Below are positions 33,464-42,290 of a stretch of DNA of 64,000 bases, piece by piece (the first letter of the stretch is position 1; the number at the start of each line of letters is the position of its first letter). Source of the DNA: Stappia albiluteola (lineage in GTDB: Bacteria > Pseudomonadota > Alphaproteobacteria > Rhizobiales > Stappiaceae). The stretch lies in assembly GCF_014050225.1 (NCBI RefSeq), contig NZ_JACFXV010000063.1, positions 89,635 to 153,634 of the forward strand, read 5' to 3'. Below the pieces are notes generated by a model. The model saw only the letters and a program-made list of their open reading frames with translations. It had not been told where the DNA came from and made no database searches. Both the position numbers and the translations under genes were made by a program.

Positions 33464-36034
33464 GTGAAGACGACGCAAGAACCAGCACCTGACGCCGATC
33501 GAGCCGGTTTCTCCGAAACCTTCTCTCTCCGCGAGGCGAAGAACCGCCTCGCCTGGACAGTGCTTCTCAGCCGTCTCTGGATCTTCTGGGAGGCTGCCTG
33601 GCCGCGCCTTGTGCCGCCGCTCATCGTGCTGGCCTTCTATGCCGGCCTTGCCTGGCTCGGGTTCTGGATCGCCCTGCCGGTTATCCTGCGTGTCGTTCTG
33701 CTTCTGGGTCTTGCGGCCGTCTTCGCCTGGACGCTGCGTCCTCTTTTCGCCCTGTCATGGCCCGACCGGGCCCAGGGCCTGCATCGCGTCGAGCTCGTTT
33801 CCGGCCATAGCCACCGGCCCCTTGCGGCGATGGAAGACGACCTATCCGTCGGCCAGGGCGACCCGCAGACGCGGGCGCTCTGGGCCGCTCATCAGCGGCG
33901 TATGGCGGAAGCGCTGCGCGCCCTGAAGGCAGGGTTTCCTTCGCCGCAGGCCTTTCGGGTCGATCCCTATGGCCTGCGTGCCCTTGCCGCCCTGCTTCTG
34001 GTCACGGGCTTCGTTTACGCCGGCGGCGAACGCTGGCAGCGTCTGGTGACGCTTTTCCCGAACGAGGCGGAAGCGGCGGCCGTCACGGCGCGTATCGACG
34101 CCTGGGTCACCCCGCCCGTCTACACGGGCAAGCCTCCGATCTTCCTGACCGGCACGGCGACGGCCCTGCGCGATCCCTCAGCGCCCATCAGCGTGCCGAC
34201 GGGCAGCGAACTGCTGATCCGTTCCCAGGGCAGCGACAGGATCAGCGTCATCTATCGGCGGGCGCAGGGCTCTGACGAGATCTTGCCGGCCGAGCAAGGC
34301 GTTCCGGCTTCTGCGCCGGTTGACCGCAAGGCTCTGCTGGAAGCCAATGGCAGGCTGGATATCCGGGATGGCGAGGAAACCGTCGCCTCCTGGGTCTTCG
34401 ACGTGAAACCCGATCAGCTGCCGACCATCCGCCTTCTCGACGACCCCGAGGAACAGTTCAGCGGCAGCCTGAAGTTCAGCTATCTCGTGCAGGACGACTA
34501 TGGTGTGGCGGCCGCCGAGGCGGAAATCCAGCCTGTCAGAGAGGAAGGCAGGTCGACCGGGCAAGAGCCGCGTCCGTTGGTGGAAGCGCCGCGCTTTCCG
34601 CTTTCCCTGCCCTCCGGCGAGCAAAAGTCGGGTGCTGCCGAAACCTTCCAGGACCTGACCTCCCATCCGTGGGCGGGCTCCGAAGTCGAGCTCATGCTGC
34701 TCGCCCGCGACCAGGCGGGCCAGGAAGGCCGGTCGGAACCGCATCGCTTCACCTTGCCTCAGCGCAATTTTGCCAAGCCGATGGCGCGGGCGATCGTCGA
34801 GCAGCGGCGCGAGCTCGCGCTCGATGCCGGCAATCAGCTTAGGGTAATCAATGCGATCGATGCGCTTCTGATCGCGCCGGAACGCTTTTTCGACGAGCCG
34901 AAGCACTATCTCGGTACCCGCTTCGCCTATAACCGGCTCGTGGCGGCCGAGAGCGACGAGGAACTCGCAGCCCTTCTTCCCTTGCTTTGGGATCTGGCGC
35001 TGACAATCGAGGATGGCGATCTGTCCGTTGCCGAGCGCAATCTGCGCGATGCGCAGGAGGCGCTGCGCAAGGCTCTGGAAAGCGGTGCGTCGGATGAGGA
35101 AATCGCGCGGCTGACCGATGAACTGCGCAAGGCGCTCAACGAATATTTCCAGGCCCTCGCGGAGCAGCTGCGCCAGAATCCGCAGGCGCTTCAGCAGCTT
35201 CCCGATCCGAACGCCCAGTCGCTCAGGCCGCAGGACCTTGACGAGATGCTCCGCCGCATCGAGGAACTGGCGAAATCTGGTGCGCGCGACGCCGCGCGCG
35301 AGCTTCTGTCGCAGATGCAGCGCATGCTGGAGAACCTGCAGACGGGCCGGATGCAGAACATGCCTCAGGGCATGAGCCAGGAGATGATGGAGGCGCTCAA
35401 CGAACTCGGCCAGATGATCCAGCGCCAGCAGGAGCTGATGGACCAGACCAACCGCTTCGGTCAGCGGGATGGTCAACGGCGTCCCGGCCAGCAAGGCCAG
35501 CAAGGGCAGCAGGGCGAGCAGGGTCAGCAAATGACGCCTGAAGAGCTGGCCGAAGCGCTCAGGCAGTTGCAGGAGCAGCAGGGCGCGCTGGCCGAGCAAC
35601 TCCAGCGATTGATGGAGGAAATGGCCCGCAACGGTATGCCGCAAAACCAGGACCTCGGCCGAGCGGGGGAATCCATGGAAAATGCCGGCAAGGAACTGGG
35701 CAGGGGTGAAACAGGCAGCGCGGTGGGCGAGCAGGGCAACGCTCTTGAGGCGCTTCGCCAGGGCGCCCAGGGCATGATCGACCAGATGCTCGGCCAGGAT
35801 GGGCAGGGTCCGGGGCAGAATTTCGCGCGCGGCCGCAGTCCGCTCGACGAGGATCCGCTCGGGCGGCCGCGGCGCACGGAAGGGCCGGATTTCGGCGATC
35901 AGGTGCGGGTGCCGGACGAGATCGACGTGCAGCGGGCGCGACGTATCCTGGAAGAGCTGCGCCGGCGGTTCTCCGACCCGTCGCGGCCGGCTTTGGAGCT
36001 CGATTATCTGGAGCGTCTGCTCAGGCGCTATTGA
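33464..36034 (+). CDS. TIGR02302-type (DUF4175) membrane protein, Gln-rich
   Basis: An 856-residue protein. The N-terminus has two membrane segments (about 48-88) and a third near 170. A long DUF4175-type region follows with coiled-coil stretches (residues 500-640: EALRKALESGASDEEIARLT and related), then a Gln/Gly-rich low-complexity segment near 665-690 (RPGQQGQQGQQGEQGQQMTP) and a Met-rich end. TIGR02302 proteins are restricted to alphaproteobacteria and have no known activity; envelope location is inferred from the membrane segments. The start at 33464 is GTG. Confidence 0.85.
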   Translation: MKTTQEPAPDADRAGFSETFSLREAKNRLAWTVLLSRLWIFWEAAWPRLVPPLIVLAFYAGLAWLGFWIALPVILRVVLLLGLAAVFAWTLRPLFALSWPDRAQGLHRVELVSGHSHRPLAAMEDDLSVGQGDPQTRALWAAHQRRMAEALRALKAGFPSPQAFRVDPYGLRALAALLLVTGFVYAGGERWQRLVTLFPNEAEAAAVTARIDAWVTPPVYTGKPPIFLTGTATALRDPSAPISVPTGSELLIRSQGSDRISVIYRRAQGSDEILPAEQGVPASAPVDRKALLEANGRLDIRDGEETVASWVFDVKPDQLPTIRLLDDPEEQFSGSLKFSYLVQDDYGVAAAEAEIQPVREEGRSTGQEPRPLVEAPRFPLSLPSGEQKSGAAETFQDLTSHPWAGSEVELMLLARDQAGQEGRSEPHRFTLPQRNFAKPMARAIVEQRRELALDAGNQLRVINAIDALLIAPERFFDEPKHYLGTRFAYNRLVAAESDEELAALLPLLWDLALTIEDGDLSVAERNLRDAQEALRKALESGASDEEIARLTDELRKALNEYFQALAEQLRQNPQALQQLPDPNAQSLRPQDLDEMLRRIEELAKSGARDAARELLSQMQRMLENLQTGRMQNMPQGMSQEMMEALNELGQMIQRQQELMDQTNRFGQRDGQRRPGQQGQQGQQGEQGQQMTPEELAEALRQLQEQQGALAEQLQRLMEEMARNGMPQNQDLGRAGESMENAGKELGRGETGSAVGEQGNALEALRQGAQGMIDQMLGQDGQGPGQNFARGRSPLDEDPLGRPRRTEGPDFGDQVRVPDEIDVQRARRILEELRRRFSDPSRPALELDYLERLLRRY

Positions 36035-36048
36035 GGCGCGCAGGGTCG

Positions 36049-36065
36049 GCCGGAAATCTTCCGGC
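36049..36065. terminator. Weak terminator-like hairpin
   Basis: A 7-bp stem (GCCGGAA, ATC loop, TTCCGGC) lies in the 66-bp gap between convergent genes. It lacks a proper T tract on either side, so the call is tentative. Confidence 0.35.
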
Positions 36066-36100
36066 GCCTTCCTCCCGCTGGCGGGGGGAAGGTAGCCCGA

Positions 36101-36496
36101 TCAGGCGTAAAGCCGGCGATTTTCCCGATTGATGCCGAGAATGGCGTCGGAGACGGCGCGGCGTATTTCCGCGAGCGAGAACGGCTTGGTGATCACGTCG
36201 TGGATCAAAGCCTCAAGGCCCGAGGCCCGCTCGCGCTGGTCGGCGAAACCGGTCATCAGCAGGATGGGCATCGCCGGATGGTCGCGCGCCGCGACGAGGG
36301 CGAGCGCGATGCCGTCCATGACCGGCATCTTGATGTCGGAGAGCATCAGGTCGAAGCCCGCCTTTTCCCTGGCAAGCACTTCCGCGGCCGCTGCTCCGTC
36401 CTCGGCCGCCACCACTTCGTGGCTGTCGAGTTCGAGTGCGCGTTTGACGAAGCTCCTGACCGCCTCATCGTCCTCCGCGAGAAGAATGCGTGCCAT
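36101..36496 (-). CDS. Single-domain response regulator (CpdR-like)
   Basis: A 131-residue receiver domain without an output domain. Acidic pair EDD at 8-10, phospho-acceptor Asp54 (LMLSDIKMP), Thr81 (LLMTGF) and Lys103 (VITKPF) are all present. Single-domain receivers of this kind in alphaproteobacteria include CpdR, which controls ClpXP proteolysis in the cell cycle, but this copy differs enough that a precise name is not safe. It is downstream of hpt by 51 bp. Confidence 0.82.
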   Translation of the reverse strand: MARILLAEDDEAVRSFVKRALELDSHEVVAAEDGAAAAEVLAREKAGFDLMLSDIKMPVMDGIALALVAARDHPAMPILLMTGFADQRERASGLEALIHDVITKPFSLAEIRRAVSDAILGINRENRRLYA

Positions 36497-36547
36497 GTCT
36501 ATCTCCCGTCCCGGCCCCTGCCGGGTTCCCCGTCCAGATATCCGTCC

Positions 36548-37138
36548 TCAAGCCGTCCCGGCGACTTCGCTTTCACCCTGCACGACGTAGCCGATATAAG
36601 GCAGCTGCCGCCATTTGTGTCCCATATCCATGCCGTAGCCGACGACGAATCGGTCCGGGCATTCGAATCCTACGTAGTCGGCGGAGATGGCAGCTTTGCG
36701 GCGGCCCGGCTTGTCCAGCAAGGTGGCGATACGCACGGATCGCGCGCCGCGCTCCATCAGCCTCTCGCGCGCAAAGGCGAGCGTGCGTCCGCTCTCCAGG
36801 ATGTCGTCGACCAGGACGACGTCCCGCCCTTTCACGTCGCTTGCCACGTCGCGCAGGACCCTGACCTCGCCGGAGGAGGCGGTATCGGCGCCGTAGCTGG
36901 ACAGGTGAATGAACTCCATTTCCGGGGCAAGGCCCGCATGATGGAGCGCGCGCGCCAGATCGGCGGCGAAGATGAAGCTGCCTTTCAGCACCGCGACCAC
37001 CAGCAGGTTCACGGGTTTCGCCGCGCCGATCTCGTGCGCGATGTCTTCCACGCGGGCTGCAATTGCCTTCTCGTCGAAGAGCACGTCGATTTTCGGGGCG
37101 TCCAAAAGGACTGCGGCTTGCTGGTGCGCCTTGGACAT
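36548..37138 (-). CDS. hpt: Hypoxanthine phosphoribosyltransferase
   Basis: A 196-residue purine-salvage enzyme converting hypoxanthine (and guanine) with PRPP into nucleotides. Visible motifs are the PRPP-binding VVLVDDILESGRTL and the flexible loop (HLSSYGADTASSGEVR). The ATG at 37138 overlaps the stop of the preceding zinc-ribbon gene (TGATG), indicating translational coupling. Confidence 0.93.
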   Translation of the reverse strand: MSKAHQQAAVLLDAPKIDVLFDEKAIAARVEDIAHEIGAAKPVNLLVVAVLKGSFIFAADLARALHHAGLAPEMEFIHLSSYGADTASSGEVRVLRDVASDVKGRDVVLVDDILESGRTLAFARERLMERGARSVRIATLLDKPGRRKAAISADYVGFECPDRFVVGYGMDMGHKWRQLPYIGYVVQGESEVAGTA

Positions 37139-38085
37139 CAAAGTTTCGCCTGTTGATTGCGTCTATCGGTGAAGCGGACATGGATATCCGCCGCGAGATC
37201 CGGAGGCGTGGTCAGGCGGGTGCGAAACCGGGTGGTTTCACCCGCTTCCAGCTGCCTGACCTTCGGCTCGACAATCCAGGCATAGATTTCCTGGGCATCC
37301 TCGCTCCTGAGAGCGAGCCGGACAGCAGGCACATATGAGGCCTTCTTGCCCGGATTTTCAATGGTTCCCTCTATAACCAGCACCACCGTACCCGCTTCGA
37401 CTTCGCGGAAGGTCCGCAAGTCCTTGAATTCCAGGCCTCGAAGGTTCACCTCCAGCCCCGCCAGCTGGTAGAGGCCGGCCAGGTCGGGAACGCGGGCCAC
37501 GATCTCCGTGCGTAGCGAATAGGCGAAAGCGCCGAGCGCAATCGCCAGCAGGAATACCATCGCGCCGACGACGCGTTGAACCTTGAAGCGCTTGGCCTTC
37601 GTCTTGAGGCCGGCAAGAAGCGACGGCTGGTTCTTGTCCCGCTTCCGGCGGCGGATGCGGATCCGGGGGCGGCGCGCCAGGGATTCAATGTCCTTCGGCT
37701 TGTCCGGCTGCGCTTGCGCGCTGCCGTCCGGTTCTTCCGGGCCTTCCGGCGGATCAGCAGGACGGAGCGCCATTTCCGTGGCGTTGACGATGTCCCGGGC
37801 GGATTTCGTATCGGATGCGACATCGTCGTCATCCATTCCGTCCGCCACTTCCTCGCCCCAGTCCTCCGGGCCCGGCAACCCGTTCTCTTCCTCCGTCGGA
37901 TCGAATTTGGCCGTCCGTGCATCGTCCTTCGATGCATTGCCCTTCGCGAATGTTTCCGCAGGCTCTTCCGCGACGGCGTGCCACCTGTTGCCGCAGCGCG
38001 TGCATTTCACGCTTCGGCCGGAAGGGCCGAGGGCGTCGGCTCTGACGTCGTAGGAAGTCGAGCAGCTGGGACAGGTTATTTTCAT
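37138..38085 (-). CDS. MJ0042-type zinc-ribbon membrane protein with DUF3426-like end
   Basis: A 315-residue protein. An N-terminal zinc ribbon (ITCPSCSTSYDV and VKCTRCGNRW, four cysteines) is followed by a long acidic low-complexity linker (about 40-150), a basic patch, one membrane helix (about 180-200) and a C-terminal beta-rich extracytoplasmic domain (GLEFKDLRTFREVEAGTVVL onwards) of DUF3426 type. Such proteins are common in proteobacteria with unknown role. The gene overlaps hpt and is divergent from ftsE. Confidence 0.85.
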   Translation of the reverse strand: MKITCPSCSTSYDVRADALGPSGRSVKCTRCGNRWHAVAEEPAETFAKGNASKDDARTAKFDPTEEENGLPGPEDWGEEVADGMDDDDVASDTKSARDIVNATEMALRPADPPEGPEEPDGSAQAQPDKPKDIESLARRPRIRIRRRKRDKNQPSLLAGLKTKAKRFKVQRVVGAMVFLLAIALGAFAYSLRTEIVARVPDLAGLYQLAGLEVNLRGLEFKDLRTFREVEAGTVVLVIEGTIENPGKKASYVPAVRLALRSEDAQEIYAWIVEPKVRQLEAGETTRFRTRLTTPPDLAADIHVRFTDRRNQQAKL

Positions 38086-38264
38086 GGGCGGTGGCCTTGC
38101 CGCATACTGATGAGGTCTTCGAAAGAGACCTTTATGCCCTATTGTCCCTTAACAGGCTACGAACCCCGGCGTGGCCGCGTTCACGCCGCCGCCTTCATCG
38201 TCGCCGGCGGTGTCGCTTATGCCTCGCGCATGGGGCGCCTTCCGCCTATCACGCGCCGATATCA

Positions 38265-38280
38265 TTAATGAAGCGTTAAC
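38265..38280. promoter_or_regulatory. CtrA-type binding box upstream of ftsE
   Basis: TTAA, seven bases, then TTAAC (38265-38280) matches the consensus for the alphaproteobacterial cell-cycle regulator CtrA. It lies 43 bp upstream of the ftsE start, in the range where CtrA activates or represses. Confidence 0.6.
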
Positions 38281-38322
38281 GAGGCCACCATAGTCTGGAA
38301 GACGGGGCGAAAAGGAGACGTC

Positions 38323-38985
38323 GTGATCCGATTTGAGAATGTCGGCCTGCGCTACGGCATGGGGCCGGAAGTGCTGCGTGATGTAAGTTTCAGCATCGAA
38401 CCGCAGTCCTTCCAGTTTCTGACCGGCCCGTCGGGTGCCGGCAAGACGAGCCTGTTGCGCCTGTTGTTCCTCTCAATGAAGCCGACGCGTGGTCTCATCT
38501 CGGCCTTCGGCCACGATACTTCCACCTTGTCAAAGTCGCAGGTGCCCGGTTTGCGGCGGCGGATCGGCATCGTTTTTCAGGATTTCCGCCTGCTCGACCA
38601 CATGACGACCTATGAAAACGTCGCCTTGCCGCTTCGCGTCCTCGGACAGCAGGAAAGCGACTATCGCTCGGATGTGGTTGAACTGCTTAAATGGGTCGGG
38701 CTTGGCGAGCGGATGCATGTTCTGCCGCCGGTCCTTTCGGGCGGCGAGAAGCAGCGGGCGGCGATCGCGCGCGCCCTGATCACCCGTCCCGAACTCCTGC
38801 TGGCCGACGAGCCGACCGGCAATGTCGATCCTTCGCTTGCCCAAAGGCTGCTTCGGCTGTTCATTGAATTGAACCGTCTCGGCACATCGGTGGTGATCGC
38901 CACGCACGATCTGGGCCTCATGGAGCAGGTCGATGCGCGGCGAATGATCCTTTCGGGCGGACGGTTGGCAATTCATGACGACTGA
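38323..38985 (+). CDS. ftsE: Cell-division ABC ATPase FtsE
   Basis: A 220-residue ATPase of the FtsEX complex, which couples ATP hydrolysis at the septum to periplasmic peptidoglycan hydrolase activation. Walker A GPSGAGKTSLLR, signature VLSGGEKQRAA and Walker B LLADEPTGNVD are intact. The GTG start at 38323 has AAAGGAG at optimal spacing. A CtrA-type box is located upstream. ftsX starts 11 bp inside this gene. Confidence 0.95.
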   Translation: MIRFENVGLRYGMGPEVLRDVSFSIEPQSFQFLTGPSGAGKTSLLRLLFLSMKPTRGLISAFGHDTSTLSKSQVPGLRRRIGIVFQDFRLLDHMTTYENVALPLRVLGQQESDYRSDVVELLKWVGLGERMHVLPPVLSGGEKQRAAIARALITRPELLLADEPTGNVDPSLAQRLLRLFIELNRLGTSVVIATHDLGLMEQVDARRMILSGGRLAIHDD

Positions 38986-40030
38986 ACAGGCCATGGCGAA
39001 CGAACGCAGAGCGGCGGGCCAGGAACCGGGCGGCCAGGCGGAAGGCCGGCGCGCCAGCGCGTCGCCGCGCAAGAACAAGGCCTCGCGTGACGGCAAGGGC
39101 GGTGGCCGCCGTCGGCCGCCCGGCGATGGATTGCGGCCATCGGCTGCCATTGTGCCGCCCCAGGCAGTCGCGGGTCGCGCCCTGACGCTGGTCGTCGCCA
39201 TCATGAGCTTTCTTGCCTGCATCACCGTCGGCGCGGTCAGCGTCATCGACGAGGCGGCGAATGCCTGGTCGGGCGATCTCGTCCGGGAGGTCACCATCCA
39301 GATCCGCCCTGCCGAGGGTGTCGACATGCAGCGCGAAATCGACAAGGCGATCGCGCTTGCCGAGGGCATGCCGGGCGTCGGTTCGGTGCGTGCGCTCTCC
39401 GACGGCGAGACGCGCAGCCTCCTGGAGCCCTGGCTCGGCGGCGGCCTCGATCTCGACACGCTGCCGGTGCCCCGCCTGATCGAAGTGGCTGTCGACGACC
39501 CGGACATTTTCCCGGTCGCCGATCTCAAGGTCGCCGTCGGCCGCGAGATTACCGGCGGCAGCCTGGACGATCATTCCGCCTGGACGGAACGGCTCGCCTC
39601 CATGGCCAACGCCATGGTGATCGGCGGGATCGCCATCCTGGCGCTGGTGTTGTGGTCGATGGCGCTATCGGTGATCTTTGCCACCCGCGCCGCGATGGCA
39701 GGCAACAAGGACGTGGTGGAGGTGCTGCATTTCGTCGGCGCCGAGGACACGTTCATCGCGCGCGAATTCCAGCGCCACTTCCTGTTGCTCGGCCTCAGGG
39801 GCGGCATCGCCGGCGGGGTGTTCGCCTGTCTGGTGTTCCTCGTGCTGGAATTCGCTTTCCGGGAAGGCTCCGGCATTGCCGGCGCCGATCAGGTCGACGC
39901 GCTGTTCGGCGGCTTTTCCGTCGGCCTTGTCGGCTATCTCGGTGTCCTGGCGATCATCTTCATCGTGACGGTCCTGACGGCGGCCACCTCGCGCTACGCG
40001 GTTCGGTCCCATCTGGCCCGGCTGGAGTGA
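38975..40030 (+). CDS. ftsX: Cell-division protein FtsX
   Basis: A 351-residue permease-like partner of FtsE. A long basic cytoplasmic N-terminus (about residues 1-55) is followed by a first membrane helix (65-90), a periplasmic domain (about 95-205) that contacts hydrolase activators in other species, and three further helices (210-335). The extended basic N-terminus is common in rhizobial FtsX. It overlaps ftsE by 11 bp. Confidence 0.92.
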   Translation: MTTEQAMANERRAAGQEPGGQAEGRRASASPRKNKASRDGKGGGRRRPPGDGLRPSAAIVPPQAVAGRALTLVVAIMSFLACITVGAVSVIDEAANAWSGDLVREVTIQIRPAEGVDMQREIDKAIALAEGMPGVGSVRALSDGETRSLLEPWLGGGLDLDTLPVPRLIEVAVDDPDIFPVADLKVAVGREITGGSLDDHSAWTERLASMANAMVIGGIAILALVLWSMALSVIFATRAAMAGNKDVVEVLHFVGAEDTFIAREFQRHFLLLGLRGGIAGGVFACLVFLVLEFAFREGSGIAGADQVDALFGGFSVGLVGYLGVLAIIFIVTVLTAATSRYAVRSHLARLE

Positions 40031-40171
40031 AAAGCTGAGGCAGAAGTGTCGCAAACGACCGGAAAACACTCCGGTTCCACGCAAATTCGCCTGCGGCGAT
40101 GTGCCAATGGGTTGCATTTGCCGCGATGACGCCCGAATCGGTTAGCATTGTCGAACTCAGTCAATCGAATA

Positions 40172-40921
40172 ATGGGCAGTCACGCCGGAATGGCCGACCA
40201 GAACGCCACCACAGCGCCGATGGAGGCAGCGGATCCCGCTGAGAGGGCGGCCGGTGGCGATTGCGTGATCGCCCGGCCGTCGCCCGGGCGCAAGCGGCCA
40301 CGCAAGCGCGTGATCCTGCCGGTTCTGGCATCGACGCTTGCCGCGTTTCTGCTGATCGCCAACTTCCTGCACTTCGCCAATTCGGTGGTGGGGGCGCGGC
40401 TGCCCGACTCCGTCTTCAGCGACGCGATCGTGGTGCTGACCGGCGGCAGCGATCGCATCAGCCAGGCCCTGGGATTACTGAAGGAGGGGCAGGCAAGGCG
40501 CCTGCTGATTTCCGGCGTTCATCCCGCGACGACCCCGGAGCAGATCGTGCGCAGCACAGCGGCCGATCCGGACCTGTTCGCCTGCTGTGTCGATCTCGAC
40601 AGAAAAGCGCTGAATACAACGGAAAACGCCGCTGAAACGGCAAAGTGGGCGCAGGAAAAAGGCTTCAGCAGCCTGCTGGTCGTGACCAGCGCCTATCACA
40701 TGCCGCGCTCGCTTCTGGAGCTCCAGACAGCGATGCCTTCCGCGAAGCTCATTCCCTATCCGGTGGTGCGTGAAAACCTCGACATGGGCCACTGGTATCT
40801 CGATCCGGCCACAACGCAACTTCTCCTGCGCGAATATGTGAAGTATACGGTTGCCTGGCTTCGGACGGGGGCAAAAGTCCAGGGGAGCGCTGCCGCGGCA
40901 ACGGCCCAGGTCTCCGACTGA
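40172..40921 (+). CDS. YdcF/SanA/ElyC-type DUF218 membrane protein
   Basis: About 249 residues: a variable N-terminus, one membrane helix (VILPVLASTLAAFLLIANF) and a DUF218 domain (AIVVLTGGSDRISQALGLLK, GQARRLLISG, TSAYHMPRSLLELQ, ending near YPVV). Family members in other bacteria affect envelope polysaccharide carrier metabolism. The start is uncertain: TTG at 40148, ATG at 40172 and ATG at 40190 are all in frame. It lies between ftsX and plsC on the same strand. Confidence 0.85.
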   Translation: MGSHAGMADQNATTAPMEAADPAERAAGGDCVIARPSPGRKRPRKRVILPVLASTLAAFLLIANFLHFANSVVGARLPDSVFSDAIVVLTGGSDRISQALGLLKEGQARRLLISGVHPATTPEQIVRSTAADPDLFACCVDLDRKALNTTENAAETAKWAQEKGFSSLLVVTSAYHMPRSLLELQTAMPSAKLIPYPVVRENLDMGHWYLDPATTQLLLREYVKYTVAWLRTGAKVQGSAAAATAQVSD

Positions 40922-40963
40922 GCTCCATCCCATTTGCGGCTGAAAGGCTCCGTCGACGACATC

Positions 40964-41755
40964 ATGCTCGCCCTGCGTTCTCTTCTGTTCAACATTTTCT
41001 TCTATCTGTTCACTCTGACCTTGATGGTGGTGGGCTGTCCGCTCCTGCTGCTTCCTCGCCATGTCGGCTGGCCGATCGTTCCCTTCTGGGCGCATGTGAA
41101 CCTGTGGGTGCTGAAGCACCTTGTCGGCATGAAGGTGGAAGTCAGGGGCAGGGAGAACATCCCGGAGGGCGGCTTTATCGTCGCCGCCAAGCACCAGTCG
41201 GCACTCGAAACCTTCGCGCTCATCCCCGAATTCCGCGATCCGACCTACATCCTGAAGCGGGAACTGCGCTATATCCCGCTGTTCGGCTGGTACACGATGC
41301 GTATGAAGCAGATCCCGGTCGATCGCGGCAAACGCTCCGTCGCCCTGGCGGCGATGACGGAAAAGGCGCGCGAGGCGGTCGCGGAAGGCCGGCAGATACT
41401 GATCTTTCCGGAAGGAACCCGCAGGCCGGCCGGCGCCGAACCGCATTACAAGTACGGCGTCGCCCATCTTTACCGGCAGATCGGCTGTCCCGTGCTGCCG
41501 GTTGCCCTCAATACGGGCATCTTCTGGCCTCGCCGCGGCTTCTATCGCTATCCCGGAAAAGTGGTCTTCGAGATTCTTCCTCCGATCGAGCCGGGCTTGG
41601 GCCTTGAGGCTTTCGCAAGCACGCTGACGGAGCGGGTCGAGACGGTTTCCGACCGGTTGATCGAGGAAACGGCCGCGGCATATCCGGATCTGCCGGTTCT
41701 TGACCGGGTTGCCGAGCGCTGGCGCGAACGCGGCCGGATGCTCCGGCGCAACTGA
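40964..41755 (+). CDS. plsC: 1-acyl-sn-glycerol-3-phosphate acyltransferase
   Basis: A 263-residue membrane acyltransferase adding the second acyl chain to lysophosphatidic acid. The N-terminal membrane segment (about 1-35) is followed by the catalytic block AKHQSALETFAL. This has the H-x4-E form seen in relatives with KHQSxxET rather than the textbook H-x4-D. Block III, IFPEGTRRP, and the VALNTGIFWPRRGFYRYPG segment follow. ATG at 40964 is preferred over TTG at 40934. Confidence 0.9.
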   Translation: MLALRSLLFNIFFYLFTLTLMVVGCPLLLLPRHVGWPIVPFWAHVNLWVLKHLVGMKVEVRGRENIPEGGFIVAAKHQSALETFALIPEFRDPTYILKRELRYIPLFGWYTMRMKQIPVDRGKRSVALAAMTEKAREAVAEGRQILIFPEGTRRPAGAEPHYKYGVAHLYRQIGCPVLPVALNTGIFWPRRGFYRYPGKVVFEILPPIEPGLGLEAFASTLTERVETVSDRLIEETAAAYPDLPVLDRVAERWRERGRMLRRN

Positions 41756-41915
41756 CCGCAACGCTTGAATACCTGACGGCAATCGCCACATCAGCAGAGG
41801 GTTCGCACCCTGAAGAGAGGTGGTGTCGCGCGTTTTGCACTTTTCTTTGTTCGCTGTTTGTTCTAGATTTGGCGCCCCTGTCGAAAAGGCGGTCCGAATT
41901 CCGGGTTCATGCAAC

Positions 41916-42290
41916 ATGACCACGCAAGGTGAAAACGCAACGCCGGTCGATGGCCTCCTGCCCGAGGCCTCCCGTGCCCTTGGCCTTGGCGATGCCTTTC
42001 GCTATTTCCAGGGCAGGTCGGGTCGCCGCTACCTGTTCAGCGAGGTCGCCGTCGACGACCTCGAAGACTATCGCAATGCCGTGGTCGTGTTGCTGCCTCG
42101 ACTGCGAAGTTCCGGCGACAGCCGCGGTCGCTGGCTCGGCGAGATCGATCGCTATGGGGCGAGGCAGGGCAAGCCGATTTCCGCAGTGCGGCTGAAACGG
42201 ATGCGCGCTTACGTGCATCTCCTGGCAAATGCGGCGCCGGAGCGCCATTCGGTGCTCGCGGATCTGGAAAGCAACAAAGATCAGGCCTGA
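41916..42290 (+). CDS. Conserved-looking hypothetical protein, 124 residues
   Basis: A soluble 124-residue protein (MTTQGENATPVDGLLPEASR onwards) with no membrane segment and no motif I can name. The pattern SGRRYLFSEVAVDDLEDYRN followed by a basic helical segment (SAVRLKRMRAYVHLLANAA) suggests a compact alpha/beta fold. Codon use is like the neighbours. The frame extends back to 41820 but ATG at 41916 is the first plausible start. Its end overlaps the convergent ChaC gene by 10 bp. Confidence 0.6.
   Translation: MTTQGENATPVDGLLPEASRALGLGDAFRYFQGRSGRRYLFSEVAVDDLEDYRNAVVVLLPRLRSSGDSRGRWLGEIDRYGARQGKPISAVRLKRMRAYVHLLANAAPERHSVLADLESNKDQA

Noticed and set aside
31561-33624. 687-codon minus-strand frame over lysA
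   Set aside because: Shadow of lysA and neighbours with the same Arg/Asp/His-rich composition as other antisense frames.
38091-38279. Short plus-strand ORFs between the zinc-ribbon gene and ftsE
   Set aside because: Arg-rich translations without a ribosome-binding site; the region is better explained as the divergent promoter zone with the CtrA box.
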